Assembly (NCBI GenBank): GCA_002238445.1
Contig: MPML01000003.1
Coordinates: 1 to 64,000, forward strand
From: Caldilineaceae bacterium bin5
GTDB taxonomy: Bacteria > Chloroflexota > Anaerolineae > Caldilineales > Caldilineaceae
Reading direction: 5' to 3'
Length of the DNA: 64,000 nucleotides
The notes beneath the pieces were generated by a model that did not search any database, was not told where the DNA came from, and saw nothing but the letters and a program-made list of their open reading frames with translations. Below are positions 1-8,191 of this stretch, one piece after another (the stretch's first letter is position 1; each line of letters begins with the position of its first letter). Made by a program: the position numbers and the translations under genes.

Positions 1-15
1 AAACCCAGTCCAACC

Positions 16-262
16 AAGCCTCCCAATCCCCCCGCCAACCCCCGCACGCGCGCACATCACCGTCCAGAACGAAAATCCCCCAAATCACAACTCAAAAAAA
101 TCACCCCAAATCACAGACCAGACCACCGCAACTGCACCAACAGCCCACCCAAGCCTCCCAATCCCCCCGCCAACCCCCGCACGCGCGCAAATCACAGTCC
201 ATCACGAAAATCCCCCAAATCACAGTTCAGACAAATCCCCCCAAATCACAGTTCAGACCAGG
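16..262. repeat. Two-copy C-rich direct repeat (period 135 bp)
   Basis: A C-rich block starting AAGCCTCCCAATCC at 16 recurs at 151 with few differences, including the ACGCGCG core and the AAATCACAG tails. The second copy ends in a short internal duplication of AAATCACAGTTCAGAC. No open frame with coding character crosses it. It is a non-coding direct repeat of unknown role. Confidence 0.75.
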
Positions 263-281
263 GCAAATGCATCAAAAACCG

Positions 282-290
282 TGATATAAT
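282..290 (+). promoter_or_regulatory. Extended -10 promoter candidate (TGATATAAT)
   Basis: TATAAT at 285-290 is preceded by TG plus one base, the extended -10 pattern. There is no good -35 box at the right distance. No gene follows for over 1 kb, so it may drive an untranslated transcript or be fortuitous. Confidence 0.3.
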
Positions 291-669
291 AGCCCTGTAC
301 CGAAATACGAATAGGCACTGCTGAGAGCGATTCGTCAACAGGAATCCATGACTCTAGCTGGCTGGGAATCTGAAGGCGAGGGAGGATCCTTGCAAGACTG
401 TAAACTGCCTATTATCTGTCTACCCATAGCCCAACAGAGACAGCGAGGGAATGTGCGCGAAGCCAAGCGCAGAAGTCCACATATGGGAAAACTGCCCGCT
501 TTGACCCGACTTATGCCGATTTGACCCGACATCTGACGTCCAAACACGTCCCGCCAAGTCAGAGATTGCACAACTTTTGTACAACATATATGAACGGTTC
601 CACGAACCCGGCAGCGCTGAGGAGACCCCCTTCACAATAACTGCATAAAATGCAGCTCAGACAACCCGA

Positions 670-719
670 AAACGCTCATGAACGCTCATGAACGCTCGTA
701 AACGCTCATAAACTCTCGT
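670..719. repeat. 10-bp tandem repeat, five units
   Basis: Five consecutive 10-bp units related to AAACGCTCAT occupy 670-719. The array is preceded by CAGACAACCCG and followed by CCAACACACACATGAGAATG. The same flanks surround the second array at 809-838, so the whole roughly 85-bp block is duplicated. Confidence 0.7.
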
Positions 720-808
720 CCAACACACACATGAGAATGTCAGCATCGGTAAGGCCCCAGTCACAGCCCATCAGGCAAATCTCATGTACTGCAACTCAGA
801 CAACCCGT

Positions 809-838
809 AAACACTCATAAACTCTCGTAAACGCTCGT
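809..838. repeat. 10-bp tandem repeat, three units (second copy)
   Basis: Three units (AAACACTCAT, AAACTCTCGT, AAACGCTCGT) sit between the same flanks as the array at 670-719 (CAGACAACCCG upstream, CCAAC...GATGAGAATG downstream). It is a second, shorter copy of that block. Units are too short and unspaced for a CRISPR. Confidence 0.7.
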
Positions 839-1238
839 CCAACGCACAGATGAGAATGCCTGTGTCCCACCATCAAGATGAATCTGACTCAAACGGTCCA
901 CAATGAATGAAATGCCCGCATCAGCCCCCAAGGCATTTGCATCTGAAGTGAGTTCCATCTCTTCCTCCGATGCCAAACCGATCCTGACTTCCACCCTCAG
1001 CCACCGGAGTACCGAGAATTCAGTCTACTGGCTCTTGGATGGAGACGACAGTCGCCCCCGTCAGGTCCATGCTCAGCACAACTTGGCCGTCTTGCGCCGC
1101 GCATTGCTTTCGATCTTTTACCCAGCGAGAAAAGCGCCCAGATCGGCATTCCTGCCAGACGTAAACGAGCCGGTCGGAAAACTGACTATCTCCCGGAAAT
1201 TCTCTCCCAATAGGATGTTTATGCCCTGCCAACGTTGT

Positions 1239-1267
1239 TTGAACCTTTTTTCTGTGCAAGGTATACT
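1239..1267 (+). promoter_or_regulatory. Sigma70-type promoter for the first catabolic run
   Basis: TTGAAC (1239-1244), a 17-bp spacer and TATACT (1262-1267) form a good housekeeping promoter. It lies 114 bp before the first gene of the plus-strand run, leaving a leader of about 110 nt. It is the only strong candidate upstream of that run. Confidence 0.5.
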
Positions 1268-1381
1268 TTTGAATACGAGACAAACGAGCCGCAAAGGCCT
1301 CTCCAGGAATAAATCAAGAGCCGCGCCCCATCACCGTCTCTTCCGCCACATCCAAACCAGCTCACAGAGGACCCTGCACCA

Positions 1382-2431
1382 ATGCCTACGATCTCCCACG
1401 ACAGCTTGAGAAAGTACGGCGCGGCCATCTTTGCCGCAGCCGGCTTTCCCCCAGACCAGGGCCAGGATGTCACCGATCATCTGGTCGACTCCAACCTCGT
1501 AGGACATGACTCCCACGGCGTCATTCGCCTTCCCGGCTACATCACCTCAGTACGCGAAGGAAATATGAAGCCCGTTGGCACGCTCAAAATCGTGCGCGAG
1601 TCACCGGTATCATTGGTCATCGACGCCCAACAGATGCAGGGCATCGTCTTGGCAAAAAAGGCGATGGAAATGGCCGTCGAACGCGCCCAGGAGTATACTT
1701 TCGGCGCCGTCGCAGTCCATCGGTCTACGCACATCGGCCGCTTGGGAGCGTTTCCACCAATCGCTGCCGAACAGGACTGTATCGGCCTGCTCATGCTGAA
1801 CGGCGGCGGACCCTTTACCGCCCCATTTGGCGGTACCGGGCGGCGCTTGCCCCCCAATCCACTTGCCTTCAGCGCACCGCGCGCAGGCGGGGGCCCCCTG
1901 ATGCTGGACATGACGACAAGCATGGTCGCCGGAGGCAAGGTCGACGTGCAGCGGGCGCGCGGGCTGCCCGTACCGGACGACTGGCTCATAGACGCCGAAG
2001 GAAACGCTGTGTTGGATCCGAATGTATTCATGGCTCGTGAAGCCGCTATGCTGCCGGTGGGCGGCTCGGTCGGGCATAAGGGTTACGGGCTCGGCATGAT
2101 GATCGATGCCATCGCCGGCGGGCTTTCCTGGGCCGGTTGCAGCGCCGATCCACCGACCCGCGGTGCCTCCGGCTGGCTCGCGCTGGCAATAAAAATCGAC
2201 AGCTTCATCGACGCCGACGAATATAAGCAAGAAGTGGAAAAGCTTGTCGACTGGGTCAGGTCCTCGCCCAAGATGCCAGGCGTAAAAAGGATCTACTACC
2301 CTGGCGAAATCGAAGAAGAACGCCGCCAGAACCGGATCGAGCAGGGAATCCCAATCGAAGAAAGCACCTGGTCGCGCATCGTCGAAAGTGGAGAAGACGT
2401 CGGTGTGTCTGCGCCGGCAGAACTAATGTAA
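1382..2431 (+). CDS. Ldh-family (malate/L-lactate dehydrogenase type) NAD(P)-dependent oxidoreductase
   Basis: The 349-residue protein is close to the usual length of the Ldh_2 family, which oxidises 2-hydroxyacids such as malate, L-lactate, ureidoglycolate or 2,3-diketogulonate using NAD(P). Seen in the sequence: the family signature GHDSHGV near residue 40, a Gly/Pro-rich middle segment (PFGGTGRRLPPNP near 150), and GHKGYGLGMMIDAIAGGLS near 230. The domain is complete. It starts with ATG about 115 nt after a promoter and opens a ten-gene run, so it probably supplies an oxidation step for a sugar-acid or hydroxyacid. The exact substrate cannot be told from sequence. Confidence 0.9.
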   Translation: MPTISHDSLRKYGAAIFAAAGFPPDQGQDVTDHLVDSNLVGHDSHGVIRLPGYITSVREGNMKPVGTLKIVRESPVSLVIDAQQMQGIVLAKKAMEMAVERAQEYTFGAVAVHRSTHIGRLGAFPPIAAEQDCIGLLMLNGGGPFTAPFGGTGRRLPPNPLAFSAPRAGGGPLMLDMTTSMVAGGKVDVQRARGLPVPDDWLIDAEGNAVLDPNVFMAREAAMLPVGGSVGHKGYGLGMMIDAIAGGLSWAGCSADPPTRGASGWLALAIKIDSFIDADEYKQEVEKLVDWVRSSPKMPGVKRIYYPGEIEEERRQNRIEQGIPIEESTWSRIVESGEDVGVSAPAELM

Positions 2432-2491
2432 TTGGCAGCAGCGCGTCCCGAGCGGCGCGCCGGATTCGAATTCAATTCCCAAAGGTGAGCC

Positions 2492-3199
2492 ATGAAAACT
2501 TACAAAAAACTGTTTCGTTCGCCTTACGCAGTGCCCAATGGCCTCCAGGCTACCGATGATGGCCTGTGGATTGTTGACCAGATCACCGACCGCGTGATGC
2601 TGGTCGAACGCAACGGCGAGTTGGACTACTACGGCGTGCCCATAATGATCCGCGAAATTCCCAGCGATTCCTCCAACACAAGCGGTATGGCCTGGGGCGA
2701 AGGCAGCCTCTGGCTGGCGGCCAACGGTTCCGCCGACAAGTGGCGACCGGCACGCGCCCACGATGCCGGCAAGTCGATGGGAGAGATCCTGCGGGTCGAC
2801 CCCGAAACCGGCAAGACAATCTCCCGCCATCCTCTGCCCAATGGCGGCGGTACCCATGGCATCGAGTACGACAATATCGAGCCGGGGCACCTGTGGCTGA
2901 CCACCCTCAAGGATCAGACGCTGACCAAAATGCGCATCAGCGACTGGTCGATTCAGCACGTTATTCCTCTTCCCTACAACCGCGCCCACGGAGTAGTCCG
3001 TGAAGAGGACGGCGTCTGGGTTGTCCATACCGGCCACCGGGTAATCGTGAAACTCAGCCTGACCGACGGCTCCGAACTGGATCGAATCACCGTGCCCGAT
3101 TCAGAACCCGAGCCGCATGGCCTGAGCGCGGATCCCGACAGCCGTTTCCTCTATTGCGACGCATCGTCAGGATCGGTCGTTGCGATTTCGGAGTCATAA
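2492..3199 (+). CDS. Beta-propeller protein (SMP-30/NHL-like), possible lactonase
   Basis: This 235-residue protein has the repeated GLW..D / G.LW.A pattern of a beta-propeller: PNGLQATDDGLWIVDQ near the start, GEGSLWLAANG, GHLWLTTLKD, EEDGVWVVHTG and LSADPDSRFLYCD. There is no signal peptide, so it is probably cytoplasmic. It resembles the second copy at 59076-59756. Members of this fold next to sugar-acid genes include lactonases, but no metal-binding set can be assigned with confidence, so the enzymatic role is a guess. The ATG has an AAGGTGA-like ribosome site. The stop is 4 nt before the start of the next gene, so the two are translationally linked. Confidence 0.7.
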   Translation: MKTYKKLFRSPYAVPNGLQATDDGLWIVDQITDRVMLVERNGELDYYGVPIMIREIPSDSSNTSGMAWGEGSLWLAANGSADKWRPARAHDAGKSMGEILRVDPETGKTISRHPLPNGGGTHGIEYDNIEPGHLWLTTLKDQTLTKMRISDWSIQHVIPLPYNRAHGVVREEDGVWVVHTGHRVIVKLSLTDGSELDRITVPDSEPEPHGLSADPDSRFLYCDASSGSVVAISES

Positions 3200-3203
3200 C
3201 CCA

Positions 3204-4022
3204 ATGCCCTTTTCCTGCCTCCCCGCGTCCCTCTACCCCGAAATTAGCAATGGCGAGCGCACATTGGCCGACTGGTTCCGCTTGGCGGCCGAAATTGGTC
3301 TGGACGGGGCCGACATCAGTGTGGCCCACCTGGATTCTCTGGAAAGCCCATATCTGAACGGTCTGCGAAGGCAGGCACAGGACGCCGGCGTAGTGATCGC
3401 AGGTATGGTGACCTATACTGACTTTACACACCCGGATCCGGCCGTGAGGTCGCAACACCGACAGGAGCTCCGCAACTACATCGACGCGGCAGCACAGTTA
3501 GGTGTAAGCTTTCTGCGCGTCACCGCAGGACAGAACCACCCGGGCGTCAAGAGGCAGGACGGCGTTTCCTGGGCAGCAGAGGGCCTGACGGCGTGGGTGG
3601 AGGAAGCAGCGGCCGCAGGCGTTACGCTCACTTATGAGAACCATGCCATCGGCTATGTATGGACCTATTTTGATTTCTCGCAAACAGCGTCCGTATTTCT
3701 CGAAATCTGCGACCGCACCGCCGACAGCGGACTGCAACTCCTCTTCGACACAGCCAATCTGCTAGCGGTCGACGACGACCCGCTAACAGTGCTGGACGCC
3801 GTGCTGCCGCGCGTGGCCGCAATCCACGTTAGCGACATCAGGCAGAAGGGTTCGTTCGAGCCGGTTCTCATTGGCAGCGGCGTTACGCCCTTGAATGCAA
3901 TATTCGAACGCTTTCGCAAGGCAGGTTTCCACGGCTGGATTTCCGTCGAAGAGGCCAGCAAGACCGGCGAGGAAGGGTTCCGCCAGGCCATCCCGAAGGC
4001 CAAAGAACTTTGGCAGAACTAA
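3204..4022 (+). CDS. Sugar phosphate isomerase/epimerase family TIM-barrel protein
   Basis: The 272-residue product has the pattern of the xylose-isomerase-like TIM barrel (AP endonuclease family 2): an N-terminal LADWFRLAAEIGLDGADIS strand-helix unit, LGVSFLRVTAG in the middle, TLTYENHA with a conserved Glu, LQLLFDTANLL with a conserved Asp, AAIHVSDI with a conserved His, and HGWISVEEASK at the end. These Glu, Asp and His residues are the usual divalent-metal ligands. The frame is open from a TTG at 3180, but that overlaps the upstream gene. The ATG at 3204 gives a normal N-terminus. It probably isomerises or epimerises a sugar or sugar-acid intermediate. Confidence 0.85.
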   Translation: MPFSCLPASLYPEISNGERTLADWFRLAAEIGLDGADISVAHLDSLESPYLNGLRRQAQDAGVVIAGMVTYTDFTHPDPAVRSQHRQELRNYIDAAAQLGVSFLRVTAGQNHPGVKRQDGVSWAAEGLTAWVEEAAAAGVTLTYENHAIGYVWTYFDFSQTASVFLEICDRTADSGLQLLFDTANLLAVDDDPLTVLDAVLPRVAAIHVSDIRQKGSFEPVLIGSGVTPLNAIFERFRKAGFHGWISVEEASKTGEEGFRQAIPKAKELWQN

Positions 4023-4046
4023 AGAATTCAGTCTGAAAGAGATCCC

Positions 4047-5108
4047 ATGGCCCAAAAACGACCCAAAGTCCTGTTGGCCTTCAACCATGACATTCGTCAT
4101 AACCACGTGGCCGCGCAGGACCTGCGCCGGCTGGAGGCATTCGCCGATTGGGACTGGTTCCCATGCGAAGGCGGCGGTATCTACGATACCAATACCGACC
4201 CAGAGGCCGCGCTCCAATTCTCGAAAAAGCTGCCCGGCCACGACGCGCTTGTCGTCTGCTTAGGCGCGCCCACGCTGACTGCAGATATGCTGGATGCCGC
4301 GCCCTCGCTCAGAATAGTCGGCGAAATGGAAGGAGATCGATTCGCCAGTCGCATCGATCTTAACGCCGCCTGGGAACGCGGCATCCGAACCGTTGATACC
4401 ACCAACGCCTCCTCCTATCCGGTCTCCGAATGGGCGCTGGCAATGATTCTTGTCTGCTTACGCAACGGTGGCGGACATTTCCGCCGCATGATCTCAGGCC
4501 AGACACGCTTCGACCGCAATGTAATGGATGGTATGCCGGGCGTCCTCTGGGGCCGCCGGGTCGGGCTGATAGGCTGCGGCCACATGGGACGCCGCCTGAT
4601 GAAATTTCTGCACGCCTTCGAAACCGAAATCTGGGTCCACGATCCATATCTGCCGCCGGAACTGCCCGAAGCACTGGGCTTTTTGCAGACCAGCCTGGAG
4701 AACGTCCTTTCCTGTGACGTAGTCGTCTGCCTCGTTCCCCACACACCCGCAACCGAAGGAATGCTTGGCAAAGATGAGCTGGCCCGTCTGCGCCCTGGCG
4801 CTGTATTTGTCAGCGTTTCCCGCGGCAAAGTGACCGACTCGGCCGCCTTGATCGAAAGGCTGAAACAGGGCGATATCGTCGCCGGGCTCGACGTTTTCGA
4901 CCCGGAGCCGGTGCCCCCCGACAGCGAAGTCCTCCAGCTGCCCAACGTCTTTCTCAGCCCCCACATTGGCGCCTACGGCGGCCCAACTGGGCAGCTGGGC
5001 TTCTTTTCGCTGATGGTCGACGAGCTGGAGCGCTTCTTCAACGGCCACGAAACCCAATTCGATCTGACCCCGCGCGTAAAGGCGAACCGCACAGGGGCGG
5101 ATCCGTAA
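4047..5108 (+). CDS. D-isomer-specific 2-hydroxyacid dehydrogenase
   Basis: The 353-residue protein has the two-domain plan of the D-2-hydroxyacid dehydrogenases, which reduce or oxidise 2-oxo/2-hydroxyacids with NAD(P). Visible features: the Rossmann glycine motif GLIGCGHMGRR near residue 172, the catalytic Arg in SVSRGKV, the Glu in DVFDPEPVP, and the His in LSPHIGAYGG near the C-terminus. The triad is complete. It sits between the epimerase and an SDR in the plus-strand run. Two other members of the family lie in the window (42387-43355 and 51852-52907), each near sugar-acid genes. The substrate is unknown. Confidence 0.9.
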   Translation: MAQKRPKVLLAFNHDIRHNHVAAQDLRRLEAFADWDWFPCEGGGIYDTNTDPEAALQFSKKLPGHDALVVCLGAPTLTADMLDAAPSLRIVGEMEGDRFASRIDLNAAWERGIRTVDTTNASSYPVSEWALAMILVCLRNGGGHFRRMISGQTRFDRNVMDGMPGVLWGRRVGLIGCGHMGRRLMKFLHAFETEIWVHDPYLPPELPEALGFLQTSLENVLSCDVVVCLVPHTPATEGMLGKDELARLRPGAVFVSVSRGKVTDSAALIERLKQGDIVAGLDVFDPEPVPPDSEVLQLPNVFLSPHIGAYGGPTGQLGFFSLMVDELERFFNGHETQFDLTPRVKANRTGADP

Positions 5109-5296
5109 TCGAACCGGCTGCCGAGGAATACATCGCGTTTCCATTTCCTTCTTCCAGCAGACCGTTCCTTTACTGCCGGTCAAGCCCTCAACTGATGAAA
5201 CACGTTCAGGACGACGCACACTTTGTACAATAAATGGATGCTGCGCCCGTTGCCATCAGCGGCCGGGCCACGCCCACGGAGATTCCGAGGAATTCT

Positions 5297-6103
5297 ATGA
5301 ATCTGGAACTAGGGGGACAAAACGCCGTCGTCGTCGGCGGCGCAAACGGGATGGGCCGGATGATCGCCAAGACCTTCGCCGAAGAGGGCGCGGGCGTGGC
5401 GCTGCTCGATCGCGATCCGGTTGTAGATGAGGTGGCGAATGAGGCGGCCCAACACGGCGTCGATACATTCTCCGCACAGGTGGATGTCACCGACTTCGCG
5501 GCTCTGCAGGCAACCGCAGCACGCGTCGAAGAGGAGCTCGGACCGGTTCGCCACGTGGTCTACACCGTTGGCATCGATTCGGGCAAAGGCGGCTTCCCCT
5601 TCTGGAACCTTGAGCCCTCCGACTGGCCCCGCGTCCACGAAGTGAATGTGTTGGGCGCGGTCAACACCGCCCATGCCTTCTACGCGCCGATGATCGCCCG
5701 CCGGCAGGGCACCTTCCTCTTCTTCTCCTCCGTTTCCGGCCAGATCGGCTCCCAAACCGATCCCCCATACAGCGTTTCCAAGGCCGCCGTCCTCAGTTTC
5801 ATGCAAATTGCAGCCAAGGACTTTGCCACTTACAATATACGAGCCAACGCCATCTGTCCCGGAATGGTCGACACGCCGCTCCAAAGACGGATCCACAAGT
5901 TTTCCACCGCCGATATGCCAGAGAACGAGAGACCCACCTACGAAGAATGGTGTACGGACAAGATCGGGCGGCTGGCCGTCTTGGGACGTCTGGTTTCCCA
6001 GGAGGAAATCGCGTCCACGGTCGTATTCCTGGCCTCCGAACACGCCCGCAATATCACCGGCCAGGCCATTAACGTTGACAGCGGCTGGGTTATGCACTGG
6101 TAA
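5297..6103 (+). CDS. SDR-family NAD(P)-dependent oxidoreductase
   Basis: A classical short-chain dehydrogenase of 268 residues. The cofactor motif GGANGMG is near residue 13. The catalytic Ser lies in FFSSVSGQIG and the Tyr-Lys pair in PYSVSKAA. NAICPGMVDTPL and the C-terminal ITGQAINVDSGW are also typical. The ATG at 5297 was preferred to the one at 5234 because a GAGG ribosome site lies 6 nt upstream and the protein then begins directly with the Rossmann strand. Its partner in the second cassette (41547-42362) has lost the catalytic Lys, whereas this copy is intact. It probably oxidises a hydroxyl of a sugar-acid intermediate. Confidence 0.9.
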   Translation: MNLELGGQNAVVVGGANGMGRMIAKTFAEEGAGVALLDRDPVVDEVANEAAQHGVDTFSAQVDVTDFAALQATAARVEEELGPVRHVVYTVGIDSGKGGFPFWNLEPSDWPRVHEVNVLGAVNTAHAFYAPMIARRQGTFLFFSSVSGQIGSQTDPPYSVSKAAVLSFMQIAAKDFATYNIRANAICPGMVDTPLQRRIHKFSTADMPENERPTYEEWCTDKIGRLAVLGRLVSQEEIASTVVFLASEHARNITGQAINVDSGWVMHW

Positions 6104-6132
6104 GAACTCAGTCTCATCCATGGGGTAACGCC

Positions 6133-7125
6133 ATGAGCGAAAAGAACGACAGCAACCCGAACGAAACTGAACTGGACACTGAGCATTGGCTCCAAGCCTA
6201 TGAGCAGATGGTCAAAATTCGCACTTTTGAGGAAACCGCCAACGACCTTTACACCAGTGCTCGCATGCCGGGCATCACCCACCTCTACATCGGCGAGGAG
6301 GCGATTGCCGTCGGCATCTGCGAGGCCCTGAGACAGGACGATTACATCACCAGCACGCACCGCGGCCACGGTCATTGCCTCGCCAAAGGCGCCGATCTGG
6401 ACCGAATGTTCGCCGAGCTCTTGGGCAAAGAGGCCGGCTACTGCCGCGGCAAAGGCGGCTCCATGCACATCGCCGATCAGGAGACCGGCAACCTGGGCGC
6501 AAATGGCATCGTCGGCGGCAGCGCAGGCATCGCCACCGGCGCAGGCATGTCCATTAAACTACGCGGAACCGATCAGGTTTCCGTCTGTTTCTTTGGCGAC
6601 GGCGCTTTGGGACAGGGACTCTTGTACGAGTCCATGAATATGGCCCAACTCTGGAAGCTGCCGGTTATCTATGTCTGCGAAAACAATCAGTATGGTGAGT
6701 ATACACACAACTCCAAGACCGCGGCCGGCTCCATGGTCGGCCGGGCCTCCGGCTTCGGTGTCCACGCACAGGCTATTGACGGCCAGGACATTCGCACGGT
6801 GCATGCCACCGCCCGCCTTGTCATCGAACGGGCGCGCAAAGGAGGCGGACCTGCCTTCCTCGTCTGCAATACCTATCGATTCCGCGGGCACCATGTCGGC
6901 GATATCGACCGCCCATACCGCACTCGCGAAGAGGAAGCTGAATGGGCCAAGCGGGACCCGTTGACTCTTCTCGAGGACTGGCTGTTGAAAAGTGAGCAGG
7001 CGGAAAAGCAGGTCTTAGAGCGAATCCAGCAGGAAGTGAAGACAGCCGTTGACGACGCGGTTGCCTTCGCCGAAGAGGCGTCATTCCCCAGTGAAAGCGA
7101 GGTGGACCGGCATGTCTACGCTTGA
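6133..7125 (+). CDS. 2-oxoacid dehydrogenase complex E1 component, alpha subunit
   Basis: The 330-residue protein is a thiamine-diphosphate-dependent E1 alpha subunit of the pyruvate/acetoin/branched-chain 2-oxoacid dehydrogenase family. Seen: HLYIGEEAIAVG, THRGHGHCLAKG, GKGGSMH and the thiamine-binding motif beginning FFGDGALGQG near residue 154 and ending in CENNQYGEYT. The next genes encode E1 beta and E2. The beta start overlaps the end of this gene by 14 nt, so the two are co-translated. The complex decarboxylates a 2-oxoacid and passes the acyl group to lipoyl-E2. Whether the substrate is pyruvate or acetoin cannot be settled here. No E3 gene is nearby. Confidence 0.92.
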   Translation: MSEKNDSNPNETELDTEHWLQAYEQMVKIRTFEETANDLYTSARMPGITHLYIGEEAIAVGICEALRQDDYITSTHRGHGHCLAKGADLDRMFAELLGKEAGYCRGKGGSMHIADQETGNLGANGIVGGSAGIATGAGMSIKLRGTDQVSVCFFGDGALGQGLLYESMNMAQLWKLPVIYVCENNQYGEYTHNSKTAAGSMVGRASGFGVHAQAIDGQDIRTVHATARLVIERARKGGGPAFLVCNTYRFRGHHVGDIDRPYRTREEEAEWAKRDPLTLLEDWLLKSEQAEKQVLERIQQEVKTAVDDAVAFAEEASFPSESEVDRHVYA

Positions 7126-8149
7126 GAACGGAACCCGTTGCAGCCCGGCCATCCACGCGCCGGGGGAACGTCAGATAACATTCGGTCAAGCCATCCGTGA
7201 AGCTATCGCCGAAGAGATGGCTCGCGATGAGAACGTCTTTGTCATTGGTGAGGATGTCGCAGAAGCCGGCTCGGTTTTCAAAGTCCTGGTCGGTCTGTTG
7301 GACGAGTTCGGCCCTGAACGCGTCATTGATTCCCCCATTTCGGAGGCAGGCATTGCCGGCATCGGTGTCGGTGCGGCCATCACTGGTATGCGGCCCATTG
7401 TGGACATCATGTTTGGCGACTTCACTACCCTGGTGATGGACCAATTGGTCAACCAGGCCGCCAAGACCCACTACATGTCCGGCGGTAAACTGACAGTGCC
7501 CATGGTCCTGCGGACGACCTTGGGGGCCAGCCGCCGCTCCGCCGCCCAGCATAGCCAGTCTCTGCATGCTCTCTTCAGCCACATCCCCGGATTGAAAGTA
7601 GCCCTGCCCGCCACACCGTACGACGCCAAAGGGCTGATGAAGACTGCCATCCGCGACGACAATCCCGTCGTCATCTTCGAAGACAAAATGCTCTATCAGG
7701 AGAAGGGACCTGTGCCGGAAGAAGAGTACACGCTCCCTCTCGGGCAGGCGGACGTGAAGCGAACCGGTGAGGACATCACCATAATTGCAACCAGCTCGAT
7801 GGTGTACGTAGGTCTCGAGGCGGCGGACAAGCTGGCGTCGATCGGAATCAGTGCCGAGCTGATCGATCCCCGCACAACAAACCCGCTCGACTCAGATACC
7901 CTTATCCAGTCTGCGAAAAAGACAAGCCGGGCGCTGGTGCTGGATGAGGGCTACCGGCAGTATGGCGTCACAGGTGAAATTGCATCTGTCATTGCCGACG
8001 GCGCATTTTACTATCTGGATGCCCCGGTTAAACGCATCGGCGCAATGAACGTTCCGGTTCCGTTCTCTCCAGCGATGGAAGACCTGACCATCCCAGACGC
8101 AGACGACGTTGTCGAGACGGCCAAGGCAATGTGCGCCGGAGACAGCTAA
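7112..8149 (+). CDS. 2-oxoacid dehydrogenase complex E1 component, beta subunit
   Basis: The 345-residue beta subunit starts at the ATG at 7112, just after a GAGGTGG ribosome site and overlapping the end of the alpha gene. An upstream frame from 7049 is only an extension into alpha. Family features: ITFGQAIREAIAEEM, FVIGEDVAEAGSVFKV with the Glu used in thiamine activation, DSPISEAGIAGIGVGAAITGMRPI, and the C-terminal LIDPRTTNPLD and ALVLDEGYRQYGVTGE. The chain matches the usual length. It forms an alpha2beta2 E1 with the upstream product. Confidence 0.92.
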   Translation: MSTLENGTRCSPAIHAPGERQITFGQAIREAIAEEMARDENVFVIGEDVAEAGSVFKVLVGLLDEFGPERVIDSPISEAGIAGIGVGAAITGMRPIVDIMFGDFTTLVMDQLVNQAAKTHYMSGGKLTVPMVLRTTLGASRRSAAQHSQSLHALFSHIPGLKVALPATPYDAKGLMKTAIRDDNPVVIFEDKMLYQEKGPVPEEEYTLPLGQADVKRTGEDITIIATSSMVYVGLEAADKLASIGISAELIDPRTTNPLDSDTLIQSAKKTSRALVLDEGYRQYGVTGEIASVIADGAFYYLDAPVKRIGAMNVPVPFSPAMEDLTIPDADDVVETAKAMCAGDS

Positions 8150-8191
8150 CGTCCCGGTCTCGTTATCTGACGACCCTAAAAGGGGGAACGC

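Larger units (their letters stand above)
300..1238. other. Gene-free stretch with short tandem repeats
   Basis: I see no convincing gene here. A 168-codon plus-strand frame at 903-1409 has a composition unlike its neighbours, no recognisable domain, and overlaps the start of the Ldh-type gene. The only structure is two arrays of a 10-bp unit, annotated separately. Confidence 0.5.

Noticed and set aside
670-838. CRISPR array
   Set aside because: Units are only 10 bp and directly adjacent, with no spacers and no cas genes.
903-1409. 168-codon open frame before the Ldh-type gene
   Set aside because: No family resemblance, odd composition, and it overlaps the start of the clear Ldh-type gene and its promoter.
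3180-3203. TTG start giving an 8-residue longer epimerase
   Set aside because: It overlaps the previous gene without a ribosome site; ATG 3204 gives the natural N-terminus.
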